Positions 26,301 through 34,121 of a DNA stretch of 64,000 bases are shown here, piece by piece. Both the position numbers and the translations under genes were made by a program. This DNA is from Mycolicibacterium cosmeticum. Lineage in GTDB: Bacteria > Actinomycetota > Actinomycetes > Mycobacteriales > Mycobacteriaceae. The notes under the pieces are model-generated. The model was not told the origin of the DNA and searched no databases. It was given only the letters and a program-made list of their open reading frames with translations. The stretch lies in assembly GCF_000613185.1 (NCBI RefSeq), contig NZ_CCBB010000003.1, positions 2,294,001 through 2,358,000 of the forward strand, given 5' to 3'. Position 1 is the stretch's first letter. Every line of letters starts with the position of its first letter.

Positions 26301-27571
26301 GCGCGGGGCGCGCTGCCCGGCAGCGGAACCCGGCCCAGCAGATGCGCCAGCCCCAGCGTCAGCGGCAGCCGGATCAAGGGTTCGAGCTTGTGCACGTTGC
26401 GCAGCGGGGTGCCGGCGGCATCCAGGAACAGCTGCACCTGGTGGGCGATCGGCGAACCCAGCCCGCCGGAGTAGCCCGCCGCCAGCGCGACGATCCCGAT
26501 CAGCAGGATGGTGATGAGCCGGCCGCGGGCCGGCATGGTGCGCATCGCCAGCCCGGCCAGCCCGGCGGCCGCGACGAGGGTGGTGGCCAGCACGGCCACC
26601 GACCCGGTCACCAGGGAGGAGCCGGCGGTCGCCGTGGTGGCCACGAACGGTGTCCAGCTGTCGGTGCCCCGCAACACCTCGGTCAGCGACAGCCAGCTGG
26701 TGGTGACGCCCGAGGATTCGATGTAGTCCAGGAACGGCGGGCTGATCCGGCCCAGCAGCACCAGCGCCACCGCCCACCAGGTGACGGCCAGCACCGTACA
26801 GACCGCCCACCACGCGGTGAACCGCCACCACTGCCGGTTCGGCCGGTGTGCGGCCCACCAGATGACCGCCGCCAGGCAACCGGTCAGGGTGGCCACGGCG
26901 TTCACGGCGCCCATCAGGGCGACGGCCACCGCGGAACGGGCGGCCAGCGTCCGGACTCTGGGGTCGCCGCGCATCACCAGGATCACCGGCAGCAGCACCC
27001 ACGGCGCCAGCATCATCGGCAGCGTTTCCGACGAGATGGCGCCCAGGGTGGTCAGCACCCGCGGGGACAGGGCGAACGCCGTCGCCGCGATGATCCGGGA
27101 CGTCGGATTCCCGATCCCCAGCGCCTCGGCCACCCGCAGCAGGCCCCAGAAACCGGCCGTCAGCAGCAACGCCCACCACAGCCGCTGGGTCACCCAGCCG
27201 GGCAGCCCGATCAGGTCACCGAGCAGGAAGAAGGCCCCGTGCGGGAACAGATAGCCGTACGCCTGGTTCTGCGCCTGGCCGAACGGCAGGTCGCTGTTCC
27301 ACAGGTTGGCCGCGCGGGCCAGAAACCGCAGCGGGTTGGCGGTGAGGTCCAGTTTGGTGTCGGGCGAGACGCGGCCCGGGGACTGCGCGAGGCACAGGAT
27401 CAGCGAGACGAGGCCGACCAGCCACAACCAGCGGCGGGACAGCGGGGCAGCGACAGGGAAAGATCCCGGGGTGGGCGAAGCGACGAGGTCGGATTCCCGA
27501 TCGGCGGTTGCCCCGGGATTAGGCCCGGTCGCCGTATTCAACGCGGTTGAGCACGGATGACGCCGGGTCAC
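23243..27571 (-). CDS. aftD: Alpha-(1->3)-arabinofuranosyltransferase AftD
   Basis: A roughly 1,400-residue GT-C membrane glycosyltransferase that adds arabinofuranose from decaprenyl-phosphoryl-arabinose during arabinogalactan and lipoarabinomannan synthesis. The N-terminal half has about a dozen membrane helices with the family signature SPGRVSPDTKLDLTANPLRFL and WNSDLPFGQAQNQAYGYLFPHG. A long extracytoplasmic part with carbohydrate-binding-like modules follows (about 650-1250), and membrane helices close the protein. GTG 27571 gives 1,442 aa but overlaps the DUF2613 gene by 53 bases; homologues begin closer to the first helix, and TTG 27541 is another option. It is orthologous to the essential Rv0236c. 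Confidence 0.9.
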   Translation of the reverse strand: MTRRHPCSTALNTATGPNPGATADRESDLVASPTPGSFPVAAPLSRRWLWLVGLVSLILCLAQSPGRVSPDTKLDLTANPLRFLARAANLWNSDLPFGQAQNQAYGYLFPHGAFFLLGDLIGLPGWVTQRLWWALLLTAGFWGLLRVAEALGIGNPTSRIIAATAFALSPRVLTTLGAISSETLPMMLAPWVLLPVILVMRGDPRVRTLAARSAVAVALMGAVNAVATLTGCLAAVIWWAAHRPNRQWWRFTAWWAVCTVLAVTWWAVALVLLGRISPPFLDYIESSGVTTSWLSLTEVLRGTDSWTPFVATTATAGSSLVTGSVAVLATTLVAAAGLAGLAMRTMPARGRLITILLIGIVALAAGYSGGLGSPIAHQVQLFLDAAGTPLRNVHKLEPLIRLPLTLGLAHLLGRVPLPGSAPRAVWLPVWTHPEKDRRVAVAIVVLAALAAGSSLAWTGRLTPPGSFSAIPQYWHDTARWLDEHNTDRGRVLVAPGAPFATQTWGNTHDEPLQVLGDSPWGVRDSIPLTPPETIRALDSVQRLFAAGRPSAGLADTLAQQGISYLVVRNDLDPETSRSARPLLVHRAVDHSPGLTKVASFGEPVGAGLLEGFVADSGLRPRYPAVEIYRVRNAVTGPYLVDTDALARVDGGPEALLRLNERRRLLGREPLGPMLLTADAERAGLPAPLVTVTDTPLARETDYGRVDNHSSAVRTPDDPRHTFNRVMDYPAGTDPVYGRWSGGRITASSSAADSTALPNVSPSTGPAAAIDGDSSTSWVSNALQTAVGQWLQVDFDHPITNASLTITPSATAVGAQVRRIEVSTANGTTTLRFDQPGKPLSVALPYGETPWMRITAVGTNDGSPGVQFGITDFTVTQYDASGFAHPVNLRHTVEVPGPPAGSEVAQWDLGTELQGQPGCATAPDGVRCAAAMALAPEEPVNLSRTLTVPAATSVTPTVWVRARQGPRLADLIAMPATARATGDADPIDVLGSAYAAADGDPHTAWTAPQNVVQFKTAPSLTVKLPRPAEVAALMLAPSSSELPAHPTMVAIDLGDGPQVRPLTGTKTQTVDLKPRVTDTITVSILDWRDVIDRNALGFDQLKPPGLAEVTALDRAHRPVAAADGAANRTRAITLPCGQGPIIGVAGQFVQTSITTTVGALLDGAPIAASPCQNRPIALPAGQQELLISPGPSFFVDGIALAAPASRELHSAPMDPVHRGQWGPDRREVDVTASGQDRILVVPESRNPGWVAHTAGGAALRPVTVNGWQQGWVVPADTSGPITLTFPSNAAYRVGLFGGLALLPILALLALLPIRRPRAGEPVRTWQPRPVLLGVLALAAGAVISGVAGAVVVAAALGARHLLRHRPRPLETVTVGTCAAGLILAGAALSRYPWRSVDGYVGHSPWVQLPALTAVAMLAASTVVYASSTRRGESERDTQVSIED

Positions 27572-27692
27572 CCGACTGCACCGGCGGCTTGGTGTCCTGC
27601 TGGATCATCAGCGTCACACCGAAGATCGCGGCCGCGCCCAGCAAAAGGCCGACGACGATGCTGGCCGCGGCGGGCACGACGAACCGATCCAT
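27519..27692 (-). CDS. DUF2613 small membrane protein (Rv0236A-like)
   Basis: A 57-residue protein: MDRFVVPAAASIVVGLLLG opens a single hydrophobic helix (residues 4-29), followed by a short polar tail ending SSVLNRVEYGDRA. It matches the mycobacterial DUF2613 micro-protein Rv0236A in length and sequence pattern. It precedes aftD on the minus strand and overlaps the longest aftD reading frame, so the two are co-transcribed. Function is unknown; a small membrane partner of AftD is a reasonable guess from its strict linkage. Confidence 0.85.
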   Translation of the reverse strand: MDRFVVPAAASIVVGLLLGAAAIFGVTLMIQQDTKPPVQSGDPASSVLNRVEYGDRA

Positions 27693-27716
27693 GCCGTCAA
27701 CCTAGCACGGGACAAT

Positions 27717-28013
27717 ATGAGGATGACGAGTCCGGAACGGGTGTTCTGGCGCGGCGCCGCCTGCACCGTGTGGGTCGGCTACGACGCCGCCGGCGCGTTG
27801 GTGTTCAGCGGCTACGACCGCGCGCACCTGGACGGCTATGAATACTCCGTCGTCGTGGCGCCTGACCAGTTCCCGGCACTGCGCCGCGCCCTCGGCGTGA
27901 CCGCGGCCGCCGACGTGGTGGACGCGGTCTGTGCGCACGTCGACGACATCATGCCCGGCGGCGAGCGAAGCTGGCTGGACGCCCACGGCATCGGCTGCGA
28001 GCTGCGGACCTGA
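27717..28013 (+). CDS. Conserved hypothetical protein
   Basis: A 98-residue soluble protein from ATG 27717 (a second ATG lies two codons later). It reads PERVFWRGAACTVWVGYDAAGALVFSG and YEYSVVVAPDQFPALRRALG, and ends near HGIGCELRT. Beta-rich at first, then helical. No family is recognised and no catalytic motif is seen. It is divergent from the DUF2613-aftD unit (24 bases between starts) and lies 44 bases ahead of lpqI on the same strand, so it may be the first gene of the lpqI transcript. Confidence 0.6.
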   Translation: MRMTSPERVFWRGAACTVWVGYDAAGALVFSGYDRAHLDGYEYSVVVAPDQFPALRRALGVTAAADVVDAVCAHVDDIMPGGERSWLDAHGIGCELRT

Positions 28014-28057
28014 CGCCCGCCCCGGCCGACGCCGGGCGCCGACTAAGGTCACTTGGC

Positions 28058-29200
28058 ATGCCGATGTCCCGCACTCTGGGTGCCCTGACAGCGCTGTCCG
28101 GACTGTTGCTGGGCTGCTCCCACGCCGAACCCGCCGCGTCGCCGGTGACCAGCAGCGTCACCCCGGCATCCACCAGCGCACCGCTGGCCCCGGCCCCGGC
28201 CGAGGCGCTGCCGCTGTGCGGCGACGTCACCGCCATCCCGCTGCGCGAGAAGCTGGCCCAGCTGCTGATGGTCGGTGTCACCGACGCCGCCGACGCCAGG
28301 GCCGTGGTGGCCAACTACCACGTCGGCGGCATCTTCATCGGCAGCTGGACCGACAAGTCGATCTTCGGTGACCTCAAGGGCATCACTGACGCCGCGTCCG
28401 CGCTGCCGTTGGGGGTCAGCGTCGACGAGGAGGGCGGCCGGGTGTCGCGGCTGTCCGACCTCATCGGAGCGCAGCCCTCGCCGCGGGTGCTGGCCCAGAC
28501 CAAGACGCCCGACGAGGTGTACCAGATTGCGCTGCAACGCGGACAGGCGCTGCGCGGGCTCGGCATCACCGTCGACTTCGCCCCCGTCGTCGACGTCACC
28601 GAGGAATCCGATGACGAGGTGATCGGCGACCGGTCCTTCGGTTCGGACCCGGCCAAGGTGACCGAGTACGCCGGTGCCTACGCCCGCGGGCTGCGCGACG
28701 GCGGCGTCACGCCGGTGCTCAAGCACTTCCCCGGACACGGTCACGGCTCGGGTGACTCGCACACCGGCGGGGTGACCACCCCGCCGCTGGACGCGTTGAA
28801 GGCCGACGACCTGGTGCCGTACCGGACGCTCACCACCGAACCGGGTGTCGCGGTCATGGTCGGGCACCTGCAGGTCCCGGGACTGACCGGCACCGACCCG
28901 GCCAGCCTCAGCGGCGCCGCCTACGCTCTGCTGCGCTCCGGCGGCTACGGCGGACCGGGCTTCAACGGGGTGGTCTACACCGACGACCTGTCCAGCATGG
29001 CGGCCATCAACGCGCGCTACGGCGTGGCCGAGGCGGTGCTGCGGGCGCTGCAGGCCGGCGCCGACGTCGCGTTGTGGGTGACCACCGGTGAGGTGCCCGC
29101 GGTGCTGGACCACCTGGAGAAGTCGGTCAACGCGGGCCAGCTGGCGGTGCCTCGATTGGATGACTCGCTTCGCCGGTTGGCGGCGGCGAAATGCGGATAA
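28058..29200 (+). CDS. lpqI: Beta-N-acetylglucosaminidase lipoprotein LpqI (GH3, NagZ-like)
   Basis: A 380-residue GH3 lipoprotein. The signal peptide ends in the lipobox LLLGC (C20), then a Ser/Thr/Pro linker. The catalytic domain has LLMVGV near the start, SVDEEGGRVSRL, the NagZ loop LKHFPGHGHGSGDSH (about residues 222-236) holding the His-Asp acid/base dyad, and the nucleophile in VVYTDDLSSMAA (D309 or D310). LpqI releases GlcNAc from muropeptides during cell-wall recycling, acting outside the membrane. ATG 28058 is used; ATG 28064 is possible. Equivalent to Rv0237. In M. tuberculosis the next gene is the TetR Rv0238; here more than 9 kb of extra genes intervene. Confidence 0.92.
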   Translation: MPMSRTLGALTALSGLLLGCSHAEPAASPVTSSVTPASTSAPLAPAPAEALPLCGDVTAIPLREKLAQLLMVGVTDAADARAVVANYHVGGIFIGSWTDKSIFGDLKGITDAASALPLGVSVDEEGGRVSRLSDLIGAQPSPRVLAQTKTPDEVYQIALQRGQALRGLGITVDFAPVVDVTEESDDEVIGDRSFGSDPAKVTEYAGAYARGLRDGGVTPVLKHFPGHGHGSGDSHTGGVTTPPLDALKADDLVPYRTLTTEPGVAVMVGHLQVPGLTGTDPASLSGAAYALLRSGGYGGPGFNGVVYTDDLSSMAAINARYGVAEAVLRALQAGADVALWVTTGEVPAVLDHLEKSVNAGQLAVPRLDDSLRRLAAAKCG

Positions 29201-29210
29201 TCTGACGCGC

Positions 29211-30224
29211 ATGACCACACATCGCGCCGTGCATGTCGCCTCCGCCCAGGCCCCGCTCGAACTCGTCGACGTGCAGACGTCGCCGCCGGCGGCCGGGCAG
29301 GTGCGCATCGACGTGGCGGCCTGCGGCGTGTGCGGCACCGACCGCGAATTCGTGGCCGGACACTTCCCCGGCATGACCTGGCCGTTGACCCCTGGACACG
29401 AGATCGCCGGCACCATCGCCGAAATCGGCTCCGGTGTCGAGGGTTTCGCGGTCGGTGATCGGGTGGCGGTCGGCTGGTTCGGCGGCAACTGCAACCACTG
29501 CGCTCAGTGCCGCAAGGGTCAGTTCATCCACTGCGAGAACGGTCAGGTGCCCAGCTGGCAGTACCCGGGCGGGTATGCCCAGTCGGTCACCGCACCGGCC
29601 ACCGCGCTGGCCCGGATTCCCGACGGGTTGTCCTTCGTCGACGCCGCGCCGATGAGTTGCGCCGGTGTCACCGTCTACCACGCACTGCGTTCGACGCATG
29701 CCGTCGCCGGTGACCGCGTCGCGGTGCTCGGTGTCGGCGGGCTGGGGCATCTCGGCATCCAGTTCGCCCGGGCCATGGGGTTCGAGACCGTCGCCGTCGC
29801 GCGCGGCGCCGACAAGGCCGACGATGCCCGCCGGTTCGGTGCCCACCACTACGTCGACTCCACCGCGGGTGATGTCAGCGAGGCGCTGCGCGCGCTCGGC
29901 GGTGTCGCGGTGGTGCTGGCCACCGCCGCCAACTCGACCGCGATCGGGCAGACGGTCGGCGGGCTGAACCCGCGCGGTGAACTGGTCGTCATCGGGGTGT
30001 CGGCAGATCCGCTGCCCATCAGCCCACTGGATCTGATCACCCCGGCGCTCACGGTGGCGGGTCATCCGTCGGGAACCGCTGCCGACGTCGAGGACACCAT
30101 GAATTTCGCTGTCCTGCACGATGTCCGGGCGCAGATCCAGGAGTATCCGCTGGAGCAGGCCGCCGAGGCGTACGCCGCCATGGAACACGGCCGCGCCCGG
30201 TACCGCGGGGTCATCACGATCTGA
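29211..30224 (+). CDS. Zinc-dependent alcohol dehydrogenase
   Basis: A 337-residue medium-chain dehydrogenase/reductase. Catalytic-zinc ligands are in GVCGTD and TPGHEIAG, and the structural zinc site is GNCNHCAQCRKGQFIHC. The Rossmann motif is VLGVGGLGHLGIQFARAMG (about residues 174-192). The mid-part PSWQYPGGYAQ fits the alcohol dehydrogenases acting on primary alcohols or formaldehyde-type aldehydes. It starts 10 bases after lpqI, so may be read from the same transcript, though it belongs to the segment absent from M. tuberculosis. It ends 6 bases from the convergent amine operon. Confidence 0.85.
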   Translation: MTTHRAVHVASAQAPLELVDVQTSPPAAGQVRIDVAACGVCGTDREFVAGHFPGMTWPLTPGHEIAGTIAEIGSGVEGFAVGDRVAVGWFGGNCNHCAQCRKGQFIHCENGQVPSWQYPGGYAQSVTAPATALARIPDGLSFVDAAPMSCAGVTVYHALRSTHAVAGDRVAVLGVGGLGHLGIQFARAMGFETVAVARGADKADDARRFGAHHYVDSTAGDVSEALRALGGVAVVLATAANSTAIGQTVGGLNPRGELVVIGVSADPLPISPLDLITPALTVAGHPSGTAADVEDTMNFAVLHDVRAQIQEYPLEQAAEAYAAMEHGRARYRGVITI

Positions 30225-30230
30225 GCCGGT

Positions 30231-31682
30231 TCAGCGCACCACCAGGACGTGCTGCAGCGACGGATCCGATGCGCTGATGGGCGTGCCCGCCGCGGCCAAC
30301 GCCCGCAGCAGGGCAACCGCCTCGGCGGTCAGGCGCTCGCCCGGCATCACCAACGGTATCCCCGGCGGATACGGCGTGATGGCCTCGGCGGACACCCGGC
30401 CGGTGGCCGCGGCCAGCGCCACCGCCTCGTCGGCTGCGAAGAACGCCTCACGCGGGGTCAGCACCGGCTCGGGCCGCAGGCCCAGCAGGTCGGCGACCAG
30501 ACCGGCGTCGCCGCCCGCATCGACACGCGTGCCGAAATGCGCCGAAGCCTCGGCGAATCCGTCGACCAGGCGGTCCATATCGTGATCGGTGTTGCCGATC
30601 GTCGTGATGCACAGCAGGTGGCCCGGCCCGCTGAGTTCGGGTTGCACCCCGTGCACGCGATTCAGCCGGACCAGCACGTCCCTGGCGTCGGCGGCCAGGC
30701 CCCCGGTGCCGACCAGCAGCTTGGTCTCGTCCAGATGGCAGAAACCGGATTCCGGGCCGGTGGCGTCGGACGGGCGCAACACGCGCAGCCCCGGGATCGC
30801 CTCGATCCGCGCGGCCGCCGCCCGTGCCCGCCGCAGGGTTGCGCTGAGCAGTTCGGTTCCCGCACAGGCCATCTCGCGGCGCGCCGTGTCGATCGACGCC
30901 ATGATGGCGAAATGCGGGCTGGTGGTCTGTACCAGTTGCAACGCCCGCCGCACCGCCGCCGGATCCAGCTGCGCCGGGTCGATGTGCAGCACCGCGGCCT
31001 GGCTCAGGCCGGAGAGGATCTTGTGCACCGACTGCACCGTCGCCGCCGCCCCGGTTCGCTCGGCGGCCGGGGGTAGCTCGTCGTGGAAGCCGAAGTGTGG
31101 TGAGTGCGCGCCGTCCACCAACAGCCTGGCCCCGTGGCTGCGGCACAGGGCGGACAGCGCCGCGATATCGGCGGTGGTGCCGTAATAGGTGGGGTGCAAC
31201 AACCAGAGTGCCGTGGCGCCGGTGTCCCGCAACGCCTGCTCGACGACGGTGACGCTCAGTCCGTGCGCGACGCCGAAGCGGGCGTCCCACTGCGGTTCCA
31301 GCCACACCGGCCTGGCCCCGGACTGCACCAGCCCGGCCAGCACCGACTTGTGCGCATTGCGTTGCACCAGAACGGTTTCGCCGGGACGCAGCGCGCTCAA
31401 CGCCACCGCGATGTTTCCGCCGGTGGAGCCCTGCACCATGATGAAACTCTGGCCGGTGCCCCACGCCTGGGCTATCAGCCGCTCGGCGTCGGCGATCGGG
31501 CCCTCGGGGCAGTGCAGGGTGTCCAGGTCGGGCAGGTTGTTCAGATCCACCTCGGCGATGTGCGTCCGCAGCCAGGGGTCCAGCGACCGGCCGCCCTTGT
31601 GCCCCGGACTGTAGAACGGCGCCTGCCCACGTTCGACGAAGGCGCGCAACGCCTCCAGCAGCGGCGCCTCAGACTGGTTCAA
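30231..31682 (-). CDS. Orn/Lys/Arg decarboxylase-family PLP enzyme
   Basis: A 483-residue fold-type I PLP protein of the ornithine/lysine/arginine decarboxylase family. It shows PFYSPGHKGGRS at the N-terminus, VQGSTGGNIAVALSALRPGE for phosphate binding, LLVDGAHSPHFGFHDELP with the PLP-binding Asp and His, and the Schiff-base lysine K221 in SVHKILSGLSQ. The C-terminal SAEAITPYPPGIPLVMPGE is typical of the short SpeA-like type. The start TTG 31682 overlaps the amidohydrolase stop (TTGA). It is the last gene of the five-gene amine operon and could make or consume a polyamine; the substrate is not readable. Confidence 0.85.
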   Translation of the reverse strand: MNQSEAPLLEALRAFVERGQAPFYSPGHKGGRSLDPWLRTHIAEVDLNNLPDLDTLHCPEGPIADAERLIAQAWGTGQSFIMVQGSTGGNIAVALSALRPGETVLVQRNAHKSVLAGLVQSGARPVWLEPQWDARFGVAHGLSVTVVEQALRDTGATALWLLHPTYYGTTADIAALSALCRSHGARLLVDGAHSPHFGFHDELPPAAERTGAAATVQSVHKILSGLSQAAVLHIDPAQLDPAAVRRALQLVQTTSPHFAIMASIDTARREMACAGTELLSATLRRARAAAARIEAIPGLRVLRPSDATGPESGFCHLDETKLLVGTGGLAADARDVLVRLNRVHGVQPELSGPGHLLCITTIGNTDHDMDRLVDGFAEASAHFGTRVDAGGDAGLVADLLGLRPEPVLTPREAFFAADEAVALAAATGRVSAEAITPYPPGIPLVMPGERLTAEAVALLRALAAAGTPISASDPSLQHVLVVR

Positions 31683-32845
31683 AGCCCGTACACCCGGGTG
31701 GCGTTGTGCACGCCGATCAGGTCGACGATCCGGATGGCGTCGGCTACCGTGCAGTCGCCGTGCCGGATCCAGCCGCCGAGCTCGATCCCCATGGCGCGGC
31801 GCCACAGCACCGAGCCCAGCACATGCAGTTCGGGCGGGCCGAACGCGTCCGAGGAGAACAGCTGTTTGGCGAACGGCGCCGTCTCCATCGCCTCGGCCAC
31901 CAACCCGGTGGACCGCACGCCCAGATAGTTGATCCCCAGCCCGACATCGAAATTCACGTGGTCGAAGGCCTGCGCCAGATATCCGGCCTGCCGGTGGAAC
32001 GGGTAGCAGTGCAGCAGCAGCACCGGCACCGGTGCCATGGTGCGCAGCAGCGGCAACAACAGCAGCGGATCGGTGCGGTGCAGGTCCAGATCACGGTCAC
32101 CGAAGCCCACGTGCACCTGGATCGGCAGCCCGCGCTCGGCGGCCTCGTGCACGCCGAAGGCGATCAGCACGGGGCTGTCCAGGCGCAGCGACCCGCGTGC
32201 GGCCAGCTCACGGGCATGCTGCACGACCAGTTCGTCCGGGGGCCGCGACCAGTCGATGTCGAAACCGGTGCGGTACGCGGCGATGGTCTTGGTGCCCACG
32301 GTGTCCGGGTCGTCGACCGCGGCGGCCAGGCGCGCACGGAACGCCGCGGGGAAATCCTGTGCGGCCGTGCCGTCCTCGAGCAGTTCCTCGGCGAGCCGTT
32401 CCAGCCGCAGGATCGACGACGACGGTCGGCCGCTCAGCTCGGTGAGCCGCTGCGGGGTGGTGATCAGGTCACCCTTGAATCCGGTGTCCACCACCCAGCG
32501 CTCGATGCCCGCGGCCGGCAGCAGCAGTTCGGCCAGCTCGGCCGGGCTGAGCTCGGCCCGGCGCTTCCAGTACGTGTCGGCGTCGGCGAAGGCCTCCAGT
32601 CCCAGCAGCGGGGCGCACCAGCGGCGGATGGAAAGGCCCAGCGGAGAATCGAATTGGGTCATGAAGTCGGGAATGGGGTCGTTGGACCCCTCGTTGATGG
32701 ACTGCTCGAAACCGGCGCGGTCGACCGGTTGGTCGAACACCCCGTGCACGTGATGGTCGATCAACGCGACGGTACGCAGATGATCGGCCAGCCCGTCCGG
32801 CACGTCCACCCGATCGAAGACATCGAGCACCTCACCACCCGGCAT
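31679..32845 (-). CDS. Amidohydrolase, FluG N-terminal-like
   Basis: A 388-residue amidohydrolase-2 family protein from ATG 32845. The metal-binding HxH lies in LIDHHVHGVF (about residues 25-34). HVGFGDRDLDLHRTDPLLLLPLL, LLHCYPFHRQAGYLAQAF and FSSDAFGPPELHVLGS supply further ligands, including the late aspartate. This family is found fused to a glutamine synthetase-like domain in fungal FluG; here the two domains are separate genes of one operon. It probably hydrolyses a gamma-glutamyl or other amide intermediate. Its start lies within the aminotransferase 3' end (14-base overlap) and its stop overlaps the decarboxylase start. Confidence 0.8.
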   Translation of the reverse strand: MPGGEVLDVFDRVDVPDGLADHLRTVALIDHHVHGVFDQPVDRAGFEQSINEGSNDPIPDFMTQFDSPLGLSIRRWCAPLLGLEAFADADTYWKRRAELSPAELAELLLPAAGIERWVVDTGFKGDLITTPQRLTELSGRPSSSILRLERLAEELLEDGTAAQDFPAAFRARLAAAVDDPDTVGTKTIAAYRTGFDIDWSRPPDELVVQHARELAARGSLRLDSPVLIAFGVHEAAERGLPIQVHVGFGDRDLDLHRTDPLLLLPLLRTMAPVPVLLLHCYPFHRQAGYLAQAFDHVNFDVGLGINYLGVRSTGLVAEAMETAPFAKQLFSSDAFGPPELHVLGSVLWRRAMGIELGGWIRHGDCTVADAIRIVDLIGVHNATRVYGL

Positions 32846-34121
32846 AGCGGGCCACCTCCTCGGCGTCGACGCTACCCGCCGCGGCATCGGCGATGGCGGC
32901 TCCGACGATCTCCGCGGCCCGCAGCGCCTCGGCCTCGGTGAGCACCAGCGGCGGCGTGATCTCCAGGACGTTGCCGCCGACGTAGAACACCACCACGCCG
33001 AGCTGCCAGGCGCGGTACACCACCTGCGCCGCCAGCCGCGGATCACGGTCACCGGTGGCCGGGTCCACGAGCTCCAGCCCGATGGCCAGACCGCGACCGC
33101 GCACGTCCCCGATGCGGTCGGAATCCAATTCCTGCAACGCCTTCCGTAGGACGGCGCCGACTTTCGCCGCCCGTTCGGGCAACTGCTCGCCGACGATGGT
33201 CGCCAGCACGGCCCGGCCGGCCGCCGTGCACACCGGGTTGCCCGCCGTCGTCAGCAGCGCCGCCGCCGGTGGGGCGTCCAGCACCGCGGCCGGACCCACC
33301 GCGGCCGAGAGCGGCAGGCCGCCGCCGAGCACCTTGCCGAAGGTGACGATGTCGGGCACCACGCCGTCGTGCTCGAAGGCGTGCAGGGTGCCCGGGCGGC
33401 CCAGGCCCATCTTGACCTCGTCACAGATCATCGGCACCGCGAAGCGCCGGCACACCTCGTGCAGCCGGGCCAGGAATCCGTCGGGCGGCACCACCAGCCC
33501 GCCGTCGGACAGGATGGGCTCCACGATCAGGCAGGCGACGTCACCGGCCGCCAGGTGCTCCTCGGCCAGGGCCAGGCAGTGTCCGGCGTCGTCAAGTCCG
33601 GACGGCCGAAAGGGGTTGGGGTAGGGCAGGAATGCCACGTCGGCGTCGGGTGCCACGCCGGCGTCGACGTGCACACCGGACACCCCCATCGCGACGCCGA
33701 CACCGCCGTGGTAGCTGTGCTCGAAGGCCACCACCCGGCGCCGGCCGGTGGCGTGCCGGCAGGCCCGCAACGCCACGTCGTTGGCATCGGATCCGGCGTG
33801 GCCCAGGTAGACCCGGCGCTCACCGTCGCCGGGCACCAGGGCGAGCAGGTCCTCGGCCAGTCCCACCGAATCCGGGTGCACGGCGGACAATCCGCCCGAG
33901 CCCGGGGCGGTGCGCACCGCCCTACTGACCGCCTCCACGACCGCCGGGTGCCCGTGCCCGAGCCCCGAGGCCGTCCACGTCGCCGACAGGTCCAGCAACT
34001 CGCGGCCGTCCGGTGTCACCAGTGTGCTGCCGTGCCCGGCCACCACTTCCAGCGGATAGAACCGCAGTTTCTCGATTCCCGCGATCACGGCCTCGTCACG
34101 GGCGTAGAGGGTGGCCGTCAC
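32832..34121 (-). CDS. Class III aminotransferase
   Basis: A 429-residue PLP aminotransferase from GTG 34121. It has LLDLSATWTASGLGHGHPAVVEAV, FEHSYHGGVGVAMG, LIVEPILSDGGLVVPPDGFLARL, MICDEVKMGLGRPG (PLP-binding Asp) and the lysine K263 in TFGKVLGGGLP. Class III enzymes of this type act on omega-amino groups such as GABA, ornithine, putrescine or taurine. The GTGA overlap with the permease stop and the overlap with the amidohydrolase start show one transcript. With the ligase and permease it fits stepwise breakdown of an amine. Confidence 0.85.
   Translation of the reverse strand: MTATLYARDEAVIAGIEKLRFYPLEVVAGHGSTLVTPDGRELLDLSATWTASGLGHGHPAVVEAVSRAVRTAPGSGGLSAVHPDSVGLAEDLLALVPGDGERRVYLGHAGSDANDVALRACRHATGRRRVVAFEHSYHGGVGVAMGVSGVHVDAGVAPDADVAFLPYPNPFRPSGLDDAGHCLALAEEHLAAGDVACLIVEPILSDGGLVVPPDGFLARLHEVCRRFAVPMICDEVKMGLGRPGTLHAFEHDGVVPDIVTFGKVLGGGLPLSAAVGPAAVLDAPPAAALLTTAGNPVCTAAGRAVLATIVGEQLPERAAKVGAVLRKALQELDSDRIGDVRGRGLAIGLELVDPATGDRDPRLAAQVVYRAWQLGVVVFYVGGNVLEITPPLVLTEAEALRAAEIVGAAIADAAAGSVDAEEVARYAGW

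Noticed and set aside
25184..27550. 788-codon plus-strand frame opposite aftD
   Set aside because: Low-complexity Gln/Arg/Gly-rich translation and antisense to the conserved AftD coding sequence.
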